Origin: Bog-473 sp964457065 | GTDB taxonomy: Bacteria; Actinomycetota; Acidimicrobiia; Acidimicrobiales; RAAP-2 | Assembly: GCA_964457065.1 (NCBI GenBank) | Contig: CAYWDQ010000044.1 | Coordinates: 1-22,525 of the forward strand | Length of the DNA stretch: 22,525 nucleotides | Reading direction: 5' to 3' | Part shown: one piece after another, positions 14,245-20,654 of the stretch | Numbering within the stretch: the first letter of the stretch is position 1 | Layout: every line of letters starts with the position of its first letter | The notes under the pieces: model-generated | Told to the model about the DNA's origin: nothing | The model's database searches: none | Seen by the model: only the letters and a program-made list of their open reading frames with translations | Program-made: the position numbers and the translations under genes

Positions 14245-15188
14245 CCGCCCCCACCCCCCTGGCGCCATTGCGTGGGCAGGTCCTGCGCGAAGTAGCGGCG
14301 CGTCACGGCGTCGCTCACCGAGGAGATGGACGCCTGCAGGCGCTCCAGGCGCGTCTCGAGCCCGCGGGAGAGGGTGGCCGGGGCCGAGTACTCGAGCTCG
14401 GCCCGCGCCAGGCCCACCAGCCCCCGGGCGTCGTCCCACGCCCCCTCGCGCCCGGCGTTGATCTGGTCCAAGCACTCCTCGGCCAGCGTCAGCGAGGCGA
14501 ATGCCGAACGCGGGAAGAGGCGGTCGCGCAGCAGGAAGTCGAGGACGCGACCCGGCTCCACGACGCCCTGGGACAGGCGCAGGTAGGGCTCGTACCCACC
14601 GCACGAGCGCAGCAGCATGACGAGGCCGCTGTCGAAGACCTCGTCGAAGGCCACGGTGGCCAGCTGCCGGGCCACCACGTCGGTGCGCTCCAGGCAGCGG
14701 CCGAGGGTGAAGAACAGCCAGGTCTGGTCCCGGCTCATCATCGTGTCGGCCAGGCCCATCATGCCGGCGCACTGCGTCTTCACGAAGGAGAGGTAGAAGG
14801 CCGGGCTGGCCCGGCGGCCGGCCTCCCACTGGGCGGGCAGCTCGGCCCAGGTGGCGTTGATGTGCTCCCAGAACTCGACGGGCACCACGTGGCGCACGGC
14901 ACGGGTGTTCTCGCGCGCCGCCGCCAGTGCGCCGGCGATGGAGGACCGGCTGTCGGGATCGGTGGCCAGGCGCTCGGTGGCCTGCCAGAGCGTCTCGGTC
15001 CCCGAGTCGGGCAGGCCCATGACGGCCAGGAGGCGGCGGGCGGCGTGGGAGCCCTCGACGTCGCTCTGCTCGAGGGCCTGGTACACCGACACGTCGAGGA
15101 TGCGCGCCGTGCCCTCGGCCCGCTCCACGTAACGGCCGACCCAGAAGATCGACTCGGCCACCCGGCTCAACAGGGCGCGCGTCACCAC
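14241..15188 (-). CDS. Alpha-E domain protein (DUF403-type)
   Basis: A 315-residue all-helical protein. The start LSRVAESIFWVGRYVERAEGTARILDV (in pieces, residues 7-33) is the family signature. Later helices include FVKTQCAGMMGLADTMMSRD, the FFTLGRCLERTDVVARQL helix (residues ~165-185), and ASLTLAEECLDQIN. The enzymatic role of alpha-E domains is not established. They are consistently linked with ATP-grasp and transglutaminase-like genes, and the conserved GRY-ERAE and GR-LERTD repeats suggest an ancient duplication. The GTG start at 15188 overlaps the 3' end of the ATP-grasp gene by 7 bases, and the stop overlaps the transglutaminase start, so the three are translationally coupled. Confidence 0.93.
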   Translation of the reverse strand: MVTRALLSRVAESIFWVGRYVERAEGTARILDVSVYQALEQSDVEGSHAARRLLAVMGLPDSGTETLWQATERLATDPDSRSSIAGALAAARENTRAVRHVVPVEFWEHINATWAELPAQWEAGRRASPAFYLSFVKTQCAGMMGLADTMMSRDQTWLFFTLGRCLERTDVVARQLATVAFDEVFDSGLVMLLRSCGGYEPYLRLSQGVVEPGRVLDFLLRDRLFPRSAFASLTLAEECLDQINAGREGAWDDARGLVGLARAELEYSAPATLSRGLETRLERLQASISSVSDAVTRRYFAQDLPTQWRQGGGGG

Positions 15189-16585
15189 GGGGCCACCTGC
15201 TGCTGCTGTTGTTGCTGCTGCTGCACGCCGTTCTCGCTGTCCGCCCGCGGCCCCACGTCCATGGGCGGCCCGGCCAGGAGCGGCGACGCCTGGCGCGGGG
15301 GGAGCACGGGCATGGAGAGCCCGCCGCCGACCACCCAGGTGTCCTTGGAGCCGCCACCCTGGCTGGAGTTGACCACGAGGCCGCCCTCCTGGAGCGCGAC
15401 GCGGGTCAGGCCACCGGGCAGGACCCAGATGTCCTCCCCGTCGTTCACCGCGAAGGGGCGCAGGTCGACGTGGCGGCGGACCATGGACCGGTCGACCCAG
15501 GTGGGTGACGTCGAGAGGGCGACGACCCGCTGGGCGATCCAGTGGCGNNNNNNNNNNNNNNNNNNNNNNNNNNNNNNNNNNNNNNNNNNNNNNNNNNNNN
15601 NNNNNNNNNNNNNNNNNNNNNNNNNNNNNNNNNNNNNNNNNNNNNNNACGATGCCCGGGCAGCCCACCAGCGACTCGGGCCGGAACTGCAGCGGGTCGAG
15701 GTAGTCGTCATCGATGCGCCGGTAGATGACGTGCACCGGGACCTCGCCTTCGGTGGTCCGCAGGAACACGTCGGTACCGTGGCACACGAGGTCGCGCCCC
15801 TCCACCAGGTGGACGCCCATGAGACGGGCGAGCAGCGCGTGCTCGTAGAAGGCCGAGTTGTGCACGCCCGGGGTGAGCACGACGACCGTCGGTTCCTGCA
15901 CCGACGCCGGCGCCGAGCGGCGCAATGCGTTGACCAGGTGGGCCGGGTAGTCGGTGACCATCTGGATCGGCTGGCCCCAGAACAATTCGGGGAGCACCCG
16001 TGCCATGGCGGCCCGGTTGGCCAGCACGTAGCTGACGCCGGACGGGCTGCGCAGGTTGTCCTCGAGCACGCGGAATTCGCCGTCCTCGTCCCGGATGACG
16101 TCGATCCCGGCGACGTGGATGCGCACGCCGTTGGGCGGCGTGAACCCGTAGGCGGCGCGCACGAACCCCGGGGAGCTGGTGACCACGTCATGGGGGATGA
16201 GGCCGTCGCTGACGATGCGGGCCGCGCCGTACACGTCGTCGAGGAAGAGCTCGAGGGCGCGCACCCGCTGGGCCACCCCGTCGGCCACCCGCGACCACTC
16301 GGCGGAGGTGAAGATGCGCGGCACCACGTCGAGGGGGAACGGTCGCTCCTCCCCGTCGAGGTCGAAGGTGACGCCCTGGTCCATGAAGGCCCGGGCGAGT
16401 CGGGAGGCGCGGGCCGAGACGTCGTCGGGGCCCATCTGGGCCAGCGAGGCGGCGACCGCGGCGTAGGGCGCCCGGGCCGCACCGTCCCGCCCGACCATCT
16501 CGTCGAACGCCGCCTCGGTGAGCCCGCGGGCGGACGCGCCGTACCCGTCGAAGAGGTCTCCCACGGGTCTCAGGGTGCCAGGCAT
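15182..16585 (-). CDS. Circularly permuted ATP-grasp family protein, interrupted by an assembly gap
   Basis: Predicted ATP-dependent carboxylate-amine ligase of the circularly permuted ATP-grasp (DUF404/407) type. ATG 16585 begins MPGTLRPVGDLFDGYG, a typical N-terminus. Conserved blocks are GVRIHVAGIDVIRDEDG and VLEDNLRSPSGVSYVL (near 16030-16120), TPGVHNSAFYEHALLAR (near 15830-15880) and, after the gap, IAQRVVALSTSPTWVD and RHVDLRPFAVN. The 100-N gap (15548-15647) falls between the GCPGI and RHWIAQ blocks. From family memory about 100 residues, including the lysine of the ATP site, should lie there, so the true gap is probably near 300 bases. Continuity of frame across the gap therefore means nothing by itself. 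The protein ends with nine glutamines and VAPW. Downstream alpha-E and transglutaminase genes form one overlapping unit with it. Confidence 0.9.
   Translation of the reverse strand: MPGTLRPVGDLFDGYGASARGLTEAAFDEMVGRDGAARAPYAAVAASLAQMGPDDVSARASRLARAFMDQGVTFDLDGEERPFPLDVVPRIFTSAEWSRVADGVAQRVRALELFLDDVYGAARIVSDGLIPHDVVTSSPGFVRAAYGFTPPNGVRIHVAGIDVIRDEDGEFRVLEDNLRSPSGVSYVLANRAAMARVLPELFWGQPIQMVTDYPAHLVNALRRSAPASVQEPTVVVLTPGVHNSAFYEHALLARLMGVHLVEGRDLVCHGTDVFLRTTEGEVPVHVIYRRIDDDYLDPLQFRPESLVGCPGIXXXXXXXXXXXXXXXXXXXXXXXXXXXXXXXXXXRHWIAQRVVALSTSPTWVDRSMVRRHVDLRPFAVNDGEDIWVLPGGLTRVALQEGGLVVNSSQGGGSKDTWVVGGGLSMPVLPPRQASPLLAGPPMDVGPRADSENGVQQQQQQQQQVAPW
15197..15223 (-). repeat. CAG/CAA trinucleotide run encoding nine glutamines
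   Basis: Nine consecutive Gln codons (CAG x4, CAA x2, CAG x3 on the minus strand) at the very end of the ATP-grasp gene, just before VAPW and stop. This is a low-complexity tract that could vary in length by slippage. Confidence 0.9.
15548..15647. other. Assembly gap, 100 N
   Basis: Exactly 100 N inside the ATP-grasp gene: a standard placeholder, not a measured length. The missing protein blocks argue for a longer real gap. Confidence 0.98.
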
Positions 16586-16604
16586 GTGTTTCTGCACCGT
16601 TTCA

Positions 16605-16620
16605 CGGCTGAAAACAGCCG
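16605..16620 (-). terminator. Hairpin between mdh and the ATP-grasp gene
   Basis: CGGCTG (16605-16610) pairs with CAGCCG (16615-16620) around AAAA. It lies 67 bases after the mdh stop and 20 bases before the ATP-grasp start. It may end the icd-mdh transcript or sit in the leader of the next operon. There is no T-run. Confidence 0.35.
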
Positions 16621-16686
16621 GTGACGGGAGGAGCAACGGAGGCCGGCGGGGACGCGTAAGGTCAAGACTGCATCGTACCGGGGGTA

Positions 16687-17682
16687 CTACCCGATGAGGC
16701 CCAGCTCCTTCACGTCGTTGCGCTCGGCCAGCAATTCCTCGGTGGTCACCCCGATGCGATCCTGGGCGAAGTCGTCGTGGCCGAACCCCTCGGCCACGGA
16801 CCAGCCGCCCTTGCCGTCGGCCACCACGGGGAAGCCGAACTGGAGGCCCTCGGGGGCCCCGTACTGGCCGGTGCTGGCCACCGCCACCGAGAAGCTGTCC
16901 CCGGCGGGTGTCGCCGTGCGCAGGCTCACCACGGTGTCGATGGCCGCCGCGGCGGCCGAGGCGGCCGAGGACGAGCCCCGGGCGTCGATGATGGCGGCAC
17001 CGCGCTTCTGCACGGTGGTGATGAAGTCGCCCCGCAGCCAGTCGCCGTCGGTGATGACGTCGGCGGCCGGCCTCCCGCCGATGCGGGCGTTGGCGAAGTC
17101 GGGGAACTGCGTGGCCGAGTGGTTGCCCCAGATAGCCACGTTGGTGACGGCGGCCACGGGCACGCCCGCCTTGGCCGACAGCTGCGCCTTGGCCCGGTTC
17201 TCGTCGAGGCGGGTCATGGCGAACCAGCGATCGCCGGGGACCTCGGGCGCGTTGGAGCGCGCGATGAGGCAGTTCGTGTTGCAGGGATTGCCGACCACGA
17301 GGATCCGCACGTCGGAGGCGGCGTTCTCGGCGATGGCCCGGCCCTGGGGCTTGAAGATGCCGCCGTTCACGCTGAGAAGGTCGCCGCGCTCCATGCCCGC
17401 CTTGCGCGGGATGGACCCGACGAGGAGCGCCCACGAGGTGCCGTCGAAGGCGGTCTTCAGGTCCGAGGTGGCGACGATGTCGTGCACGAGGGGGAAGGCG
17501 CAGTCGTCGAGCTCCATGACGACGCCCTCGAGCACGCGCATGGCGGGCTCGATCTCGAGCAGGCGCAGCACGATCGGCTGGTCCTCGCCGAGGAGCTGGC
17601 CTGACGCGATGCGGAACAGGATGGAGTAGCCGATCTGACCGCCGGCGCCGGTGACGGTCACGTGGACGGGGGGCTTGGCCAT
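16687..17682 (-). CDS. mdh: Malate dehydrogenase
   Basis: NAD-dependent malate dehydrogenase of the TCA cycle, interconverting malate and oxaloacetate in the cytoplasm. It has 331 residues, the usual length for the ~330-residue bacterial/plant-cytosolic-like type. The NAD-binding glycine motif TGAGGQIGYS is at residues 11-20. The substrate-loop arginines are in GSIPRKAGMERGDLL (residues ~90-104), NPCNTNCLIA is near 132-141, the catalytic Asp is in RLDENRA near 160, and the catalytic His is in WGNHSATQFPD near 186-196. ATG 17682 is standard for the family. It follows icd by 26 bases on the same strand, forming an icd-mdh operon, and probably relies on the icd promoter. The closing residues are ELGLIG. 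Confidence 0.97.
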   Translation of the reverse strand: MAKPPVHVTVTGAGGQIGYSILFRIASGQLLGEDQPIVLRLLEIEPAMRVLEGVVMELDDCAFPLVHDIVATSDLKTAFDGTSWALLVGSIPRKAGMERGDLLSVNGGIFKPQGRAIAENAASDVRILVVGNPCNTNCLIARSNAPEVPGDRWFAMTRLDENRAKAQLSAKAGVPVAAVTNVAIWGNHSATQFPDFANARIGGRPAADVITDGDWLRGDFITTVQKRGAAIIDARGSSSAASAAAAAIDTVVSLRTATPAGDSFSVAVASTGQYGAPEGLQFGFPVVADGKGGWSVAEGFGHDDFAQDRIGVTTEELLAERNDVKELGLIG

Positions 17683-17708
17683 GGAGCAGGTGGTCCTTTC
17701 CGACAGGT

Positions 17709-18905
17709 TCAGAGGCGGTCGACGATGGCGGCGGCGAACTCCGAGGTCTTGACCTCGGTGGCCCCGTCCATGAGGCGGGCGAAGTCGTAGGTGACGATCT
17801 TGTCGGCGATGGTGGCCTCGAGCGCGTGCACGATGTCGGAGGCGGCGTCGTTCCACCCGAGGTGCTCGTACATCAGCACGCCCGAGAGCAGCAGCGAGCC
17901 GGGGTTCACCTTGTCCTGGCCGGCGTACTTGGGCGCGGTGCCGTGCGTCGCCTCGAAGATGCCGTGGCCGGTCACGTAATTGATGTTCGCCCCCGGGGCG
18001 ATCCCGATGCCGCCGACCTGGGCGGCCAGGGCGTCGGAGAGGTAGTCGCCGTTGAGGTTCGTCGTCGCGATGACGTCGAAGTCCGACGGCCGGGTCAGCA
18101 CCTGCTGCAGCGTGATGTCGGCGATGGTGTCCTTGACCAGCAGCTTGTCGCCGGGGTCGCCGCCGCAGTCCTCCCAGCCGACGGCGACGTCGGAGAACTC
18201 CTCGCGCACGAGCTCGTAGCCCCAGTCGAGGAAGGCGCCCTCGGTGAACTTCTGGATGTTGCCCTTGTGCACGAGCGTCACCGAGCGGCGTTTGCGGTCG
18301 AGCGCGTAGTTGATGGCGGCGCGGACGAGGCGCTTGGAGCCCATTTCCGAGATCGGCTTGATCCCGATGCCCGAGTCCTCCCGGATGGGCCAGCCCATCT
18401 CCTCGCGCAGGAAGACCTCGAGCTTCTTGGCCTCGGGGGTGCCCGACTTCACCTCGTAGCCGGCGTAGACGTCCTCGGTGTTCTCCCGGAAGATCACCAT
18501 GTCGACCAGCTCGGGGTGCAGGACCGGCGAGGGCACGCCGGTGAACCAACGTACGGGGCGCAGGCACACGTAGAGGTCGAGGATCTGGCGCAGCGCGACG
18601 TTGAGCGAGCGGATGCCGCCGCCGATCGGCGTGGTCAGCGGCCCCTTGATGCCGATCAGATGGCTGCGGAAGGTGTCGACGGTCTCGTCGGGCAGCCAGC
18701 TCCCGGTCTCGTCGAACGCCTTCTGGCCGGCCAGGACCTCCTTCCAGGCGACGGTGTGCCCGTGCTTGGCGGCGGCCGCATCGAGGACCAGCTTGGCGGC
18801 CGGCCAGATGTCGACGCCGGTGCCGTCGCCCTCGATGAAGGGGATGATGGGCTCGTCGGGGACGTGAAGCGTGCCGTCGTCGCCCATGCGGATGAGATCT
18901 GCCAT
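17709..18905 (-). CDS. icd: NADP-dependent isocitrate dehydrogenase
   Basis: Converts isocitrate to 2-oxoglutarate with NADP+, in the cytoplasm, as part of the TCA cycle. It has 398 residues, close to the homodimeric E. coli-type enzyme. The substrate serine block GPLTTPIGGGIRSLNVALRQ is at residues ~89-108, RENTEDVYAGYE is near 140-151, the catalytic Tyr/Lys regions follow, and the metal-binding aspartates are in the GDYLSDALAAQVGG region. HGTAPKYAGQDKVNPGS (residues ~318-334) carries the Lys-Tyr pair known to favour NADP+. ATG 18905 is chosen because it matches the family N-terminus and lies 7 bases after a TAGCAT box, so the mRNA is probably leaderless. It is first gene of the icd-mdh operon. 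Confidence 0.97.
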   Translation of the reverse strand: MADLIRMGDDGTLHVPDEPIIPFIEGDGTGVDIWPAAKLVLDAAAAKHGHTVAWKEVLAGQKAFDETGSWLPDETVDTFRSHLIGIKGPLTTPIGGGIRSLNVALRQILDLYVCLRPVRWFTGVPSPVLHPELVDMVIFRENTEDVYAGYEVKSGTPEAKKLEVFLREEMGWPIREDSGIGIKPISEMGSKRLVRAAINYALDRKRRSVTLVHKGNIQKFTEGAFLDWGYELVREEFSDVAVGWEDCGGDPGDKLLVKDTIADITLQQVLTRPSDFDVIATTNLNGDYLSDALAAQVGGIGIAPGANINYVTGHGIFEATHGTAPKYAGQDKVNPGSLLLSGVLMYEHLGWNDAASDIVHALEATIADKIVTYDFARLMDGATEVKTSEFAAAIVDRL

Positions 18906-18912
18906 GGGGGCG

Positions 18913-18942
18913 ATGCTACGAGGCGGGGCGGCGGCGTCCCAA
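18913..18942 (-). promoter_or_regulatory. Leaderless-type promoter of icd-mdh
   Basis: On the minus strand, TTGGGA (18937-18942), 18-base spacer, TAGCAT (18913-18918), then 7 bases to ATG 18905. No ribosome binding site is present upstream of the start. Confidence 0.55.
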
Positions 18943-19066
18943 TTGGCCGGATGCCCGATCGACCGATCCGGCCTGCCCCATTGGTGGGCTCGTCTGGGAC
19001 CTGATCGGCGGGATCAGTGGCGGGTTCAGGGCCGCTCACCGCCCCGGTGGACAGCCCGACCGCGCT

Positions 19067-19088
19067 GAAGGGGCCCGAAGGCCCCTTC
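19067..19088 (-). terminator. Strong 9-bp hairpin, likely terminator upstream of icd
   Basis: GAAGGGGCC (19067-19075) pairs perfectly with GGCCCCTTC (19080-19088) around the stable CGAA loop. It lies between the nucleotidyltransferase module and icd, both on the minus strand, and could insulate icd from read-through. No T-run follows. Confidence 0.5.
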
Positions 19089-19097
19089 GCACGACTA

Positions 19098-19196
19098 CCC
19101 CTCAATGACTGAGCCTCAGGATACCAGTGGGTAGCCGTTCCAACCGGACCGTTCTCCCGTAGCGCCCTGGGTCTGGATGGCTGCCCCTCAATGACT
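19098..19196 (+). repeat. 13-bp direct repeat CCCCTCAATGACT
   Basis: Exact copies at 19098-19110 and 19184-19196, spaced 86 bases start to start. The second copy lies inside the tRNA-like element. This could mark a small duplication or an integration scar. Confidence 0.6.
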
Positions 19197-19232
19197 ACGT
19201 GGGTGCATCGGGTTCGATTCCCGGCCGGGGCG
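19164..19232 (+). pseudogene. tRNA-like remnant (acceptor stem and T-arm only)
   Basis: A T-arm with the invariant TTCGATT loop (19213-19219) and a 5-bp stem (19208-19212 with 19220-19224) is followed directly by CCGGGGC (19225-19231). That segment pairs with GCCCTGG at 19164-19170 as a 7-bp acceptor stem (one G-U pair). Total length would be 69 bases, slightly short. No proper D-arm or anticodon arm can be drawn in the middle, and there is no encoded CCA. It is therefore best read as a decayed tRNA gene or an integration-site remnant, not a working tRNA. Confidence 0.35.
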
Positions 19233-19244
19233 CCCCCGGCTTGC

Positions 19245-19292
19245 GGGTCGGGCTGCTGATGGCTGGTCACCGTCGATACGGCAGCCCGACCC
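19245..19292. repeat. 12-bp perfect inverted repeat (large hairpin)
   Basis: GGGTCGGGCTGC (19245-19256) is exactly complementary to GCAGCCCGACCC (19281-19292), with a 24-base loop. A second inverted pair starts inside the loop: GTCGATACG (19272-19280) with CGTATCGAC (19330-19338). It may terminate the minus-strand nucleotidyltransferase transcript, or be a recombination or structured-RNA element. Confidence 0.6.
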
Positions 19293-19389
19293 CCGGGCCA
19301 GCCGGATGCACACGGAGCCGGCGCCCGCTCGTATCGACCAATCTGGCCTGCCCAACTGTTGAGCTCACGGGTGGACGCTCTCGGCGGGA

Positions 19390-19980
19390 TCAGTGGAGGT
19401 GATCAGGGGTGCCGGCCGCCCCGGTGGACAGCACCTCGGCGAGGCGGGTGTACTGCTCGGCGCCGGGGCCGAGGATCTCCTCCACCCACCAGAGCGTCCG
19501 GACCGCGTCGACCTCGGTGCCCCAGCGGAGCATCTCGTCGATGTCGAGCCAGTCCTTGGCGCGGTCGAAGATGGCCTTGCAGACGATGAGGTGCTCGGGA
19601 GCGAGGATCGGGATGTCGAGCGGACCGAAGCGGACCAGACGGGCTCGCTCGGCCATCTCGAGGTGCAGGTCCATGGTGGCGAAGAACACGTCGAGATACG
19701 AGCCGTCCCAGTCCAGTCGGACCTGGCCGTCCCGCGCGATCTCGGCCCGATCTTCGGGAGTCACCGTGACGCCGAGCCCGCCCAGCAACCCGAGTACGGG
19801 CTCGGCGGCCGCGGGGGAAAGGGTCAGGTTGAGGTCGATGTCGGTGGTCGCCCGTGGGTTGCGGTACCAGGCGAGGGCGATGGCCCCCCCGAATTGGTGC
19901 GGCACGCCGGCGGAATCGAGCATCTCGTGGAGCGAGACGATCTTGGGGGCCAGGTCGCTGAGCTCCCCGGTGCTGCTCAC
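19390..19980 (-). CDS. AbiEii-like nucleotidyltransferase (candidate toxin)
   Basis: A 196-residue protein of the minimal nucleotidyltransferase superfamily, resembling AbiEii/DUF1814-type proteins. The catalytic signature is present: Gly31-Gly32 in QFGGAIALAWY, then Asp47-x-Asp49 in TTDIDLNL, and the third Asp97 in YLDVFF. The later APEHLIVCKAIFDRAKDWLDI block (near residues 130-150) matches the K...KD-D pattern of this group. In type IV toxin-antitoxin systems AbiEii transfers nucleotides to target RNA, but plain sugar- or drug-modifying relatives exist too. The GTG start at 19980 overlaps the stop of the upstream small gene (GTGA), so the two are coupled. The 3' end lies within a duplicated 100-bp segment. 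The toxin role is inferred from domain and gene pairing. Confidence 0.8.
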   Translation of the reverse strand: MSSTGELSDLAPKIVSLHEMLDSAGVPHQFGGAIALAWYRNPRATTDIDLNLTLSPAAAEPVLGLLGGLGVTVTPEDRAEIARDGQVRLDWDGSYLDVFFATMDLHLEMAERARLVRFGPLDIPILAPEHLIVCKAIFDRAKDWLDIDEMLRWGTEVDAVRTLWWVEEILGPGAEQYTRLAEVLSTGAAGTPDHLH

Positions 19981-20462
19981 CGACGACTCGTCCTCGCGAT
20001 CCGTTCCGCCCGAAGACGGGCGAGCGGCGGAAACGCCAGCGGCTCGGCGGCCCGGGCAGGTCCGAACGGCTTCACCCTCGCCACGAAACCGAGAAGGCCG
20101 ATGAGGACGTCGCCGGGTTCCCGGCGGGCGGAGGGCGCGGGGACCCGCTCGACCGAACGGGCCATCCGGCGGGAGGCCTCGACGAACTGGCGCGTCCCGG
20201 GGCGCCGGTGATGGAGCGTGTCGTCCGGGGCAGCTCCCGCCGCCGATCGCGCCTCGCGGGGCCGGGCCGCGGCGACCCGGGCGGCGGCGGCCCGCACCGC
20301 ATCCGCGTCGAAGGGACGGGTCGCCCGCTGACGGGCGCGGGCCAGCACGTCGTCGCTCAGCTCTCGGAAATTGGCCAGAGAGCGGGCCCGCGGGCCCTTG
20401 GGGGTGTGGACCGATTCCCTGATCTCGAAGCGGCCCTTGGGGCGGGCGACCACATACGCCAT
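19977..20462 (-). CDS. Basic protein of unknown function, possible antitoxin partner
   Basis: A 161-residue, strongly basic protein encoded directly upstream of, and overlapping, the nucleotidyltransferase. Residues 1-35 (MAYVVARPKGRFEIRESVHTPKGPRARSLANF in pieces) look like a short beta-hairpin domain similar to the N-terminus of some transposases and DNA-binding proteins. Residues ~38-75 are helical and Ala/Arg-rich (LSDDVLARARQRA, DADAVRAAAARVAA), and the remainder is Arg/Pro-rich and may be disordered. ATG 20462 is chosen because TAACAT lies exactly 7 bases upstream; GTG 20480 would begin inside the direct-repeat operator. It does not show the winged-helix domain of classical AbiEi antitoxins. 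Antitoxin function is proposed only from position, size and basic character. Confidence 0.7.
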   Translation of the reverse strand: MAYVVARPKGRFEIRESVHTPKGPRARSLANFRELSDDVLARARQRATRPFDADAVRAAAARVAAARPREARSAAGAAPDDTLHHRRPGTRQFVEASRRMARSVERVPAPSARREPGDVLIGLLGFVARVKPFGPARAAEPLAFPPLARLRAERIARTSRR

Positions 20463-20482
20463 ACCCACTATGTTACCCACTA
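20462..20482 (-). promoter_or_regulatory. Direct-repeat operator and leaderless -10 box of the two-gene module
   Basis: TACCCACTA occurs twice (20462-20470 and 20474-20482) with 3 bases between. The minus-strand -10 box TAACAT (20470-20475) lies over the junction of the two, 7 bases before ATG 20462. This is what an autoregulated toxin-antitoxin promoter would look like. Confidence 0.5.
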
Positions 20483-20654
20483 CTCGTCCCCGCCCGGCCC
20501 CCTGGCCCGGCTGGGACCAAGGGAGCGGCGAACGGGGTGACTACAGCCCGCCGCACCGCCGGCAGGGGTGCCACCACGAGTGGGGTCAGCAGGTTGGCCA
20601 CCTTGGTAACCCCGGTTGGGAGCGTCAAGCTGAGGGCGACGGAAGGAGCACTCC

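Larger units (their letters stand above)
18958..19432. repeat. Imperfect ~100-bp direct repeat, two copies about 376 bases apart
   Basis: Copy A (about 18958-19055) and copy B (about 19333-19432) align along their length. Two exact 15-base blocks are shared: CGGCGGGATCAGTGG (19006 and 19382) and GCCCCGGTGGACAGC (19041 and 19418), and ATCGACC opens both. Copy B includes the 3' end of the nucleotidyltransferase gene. Copy A would encode, on the minus strand, the same LSTGA tail in a shifted frame, so it looks like the remnant of an older copy of that gene end and its flank. Together with the segment between them, this fills most of the 484-base gene-free stretch 18906-19389. Confidence 0.75.

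Noticed and set aside
16675..16691. Overlapping palindromes GTACC/GGTAC and GGGTA/TACCC at the mdh stop
   Set aside because: Stems of only 5 bp with loops of one to three bases; too weak to call a terminator or operator.
14268..17604. Long plus-strand open frames opposite the ATP-grasp, alpha-E and mdh genes
   Set aside because: Antisense shadows; one even passes through the N gap. No recognisable motifs.
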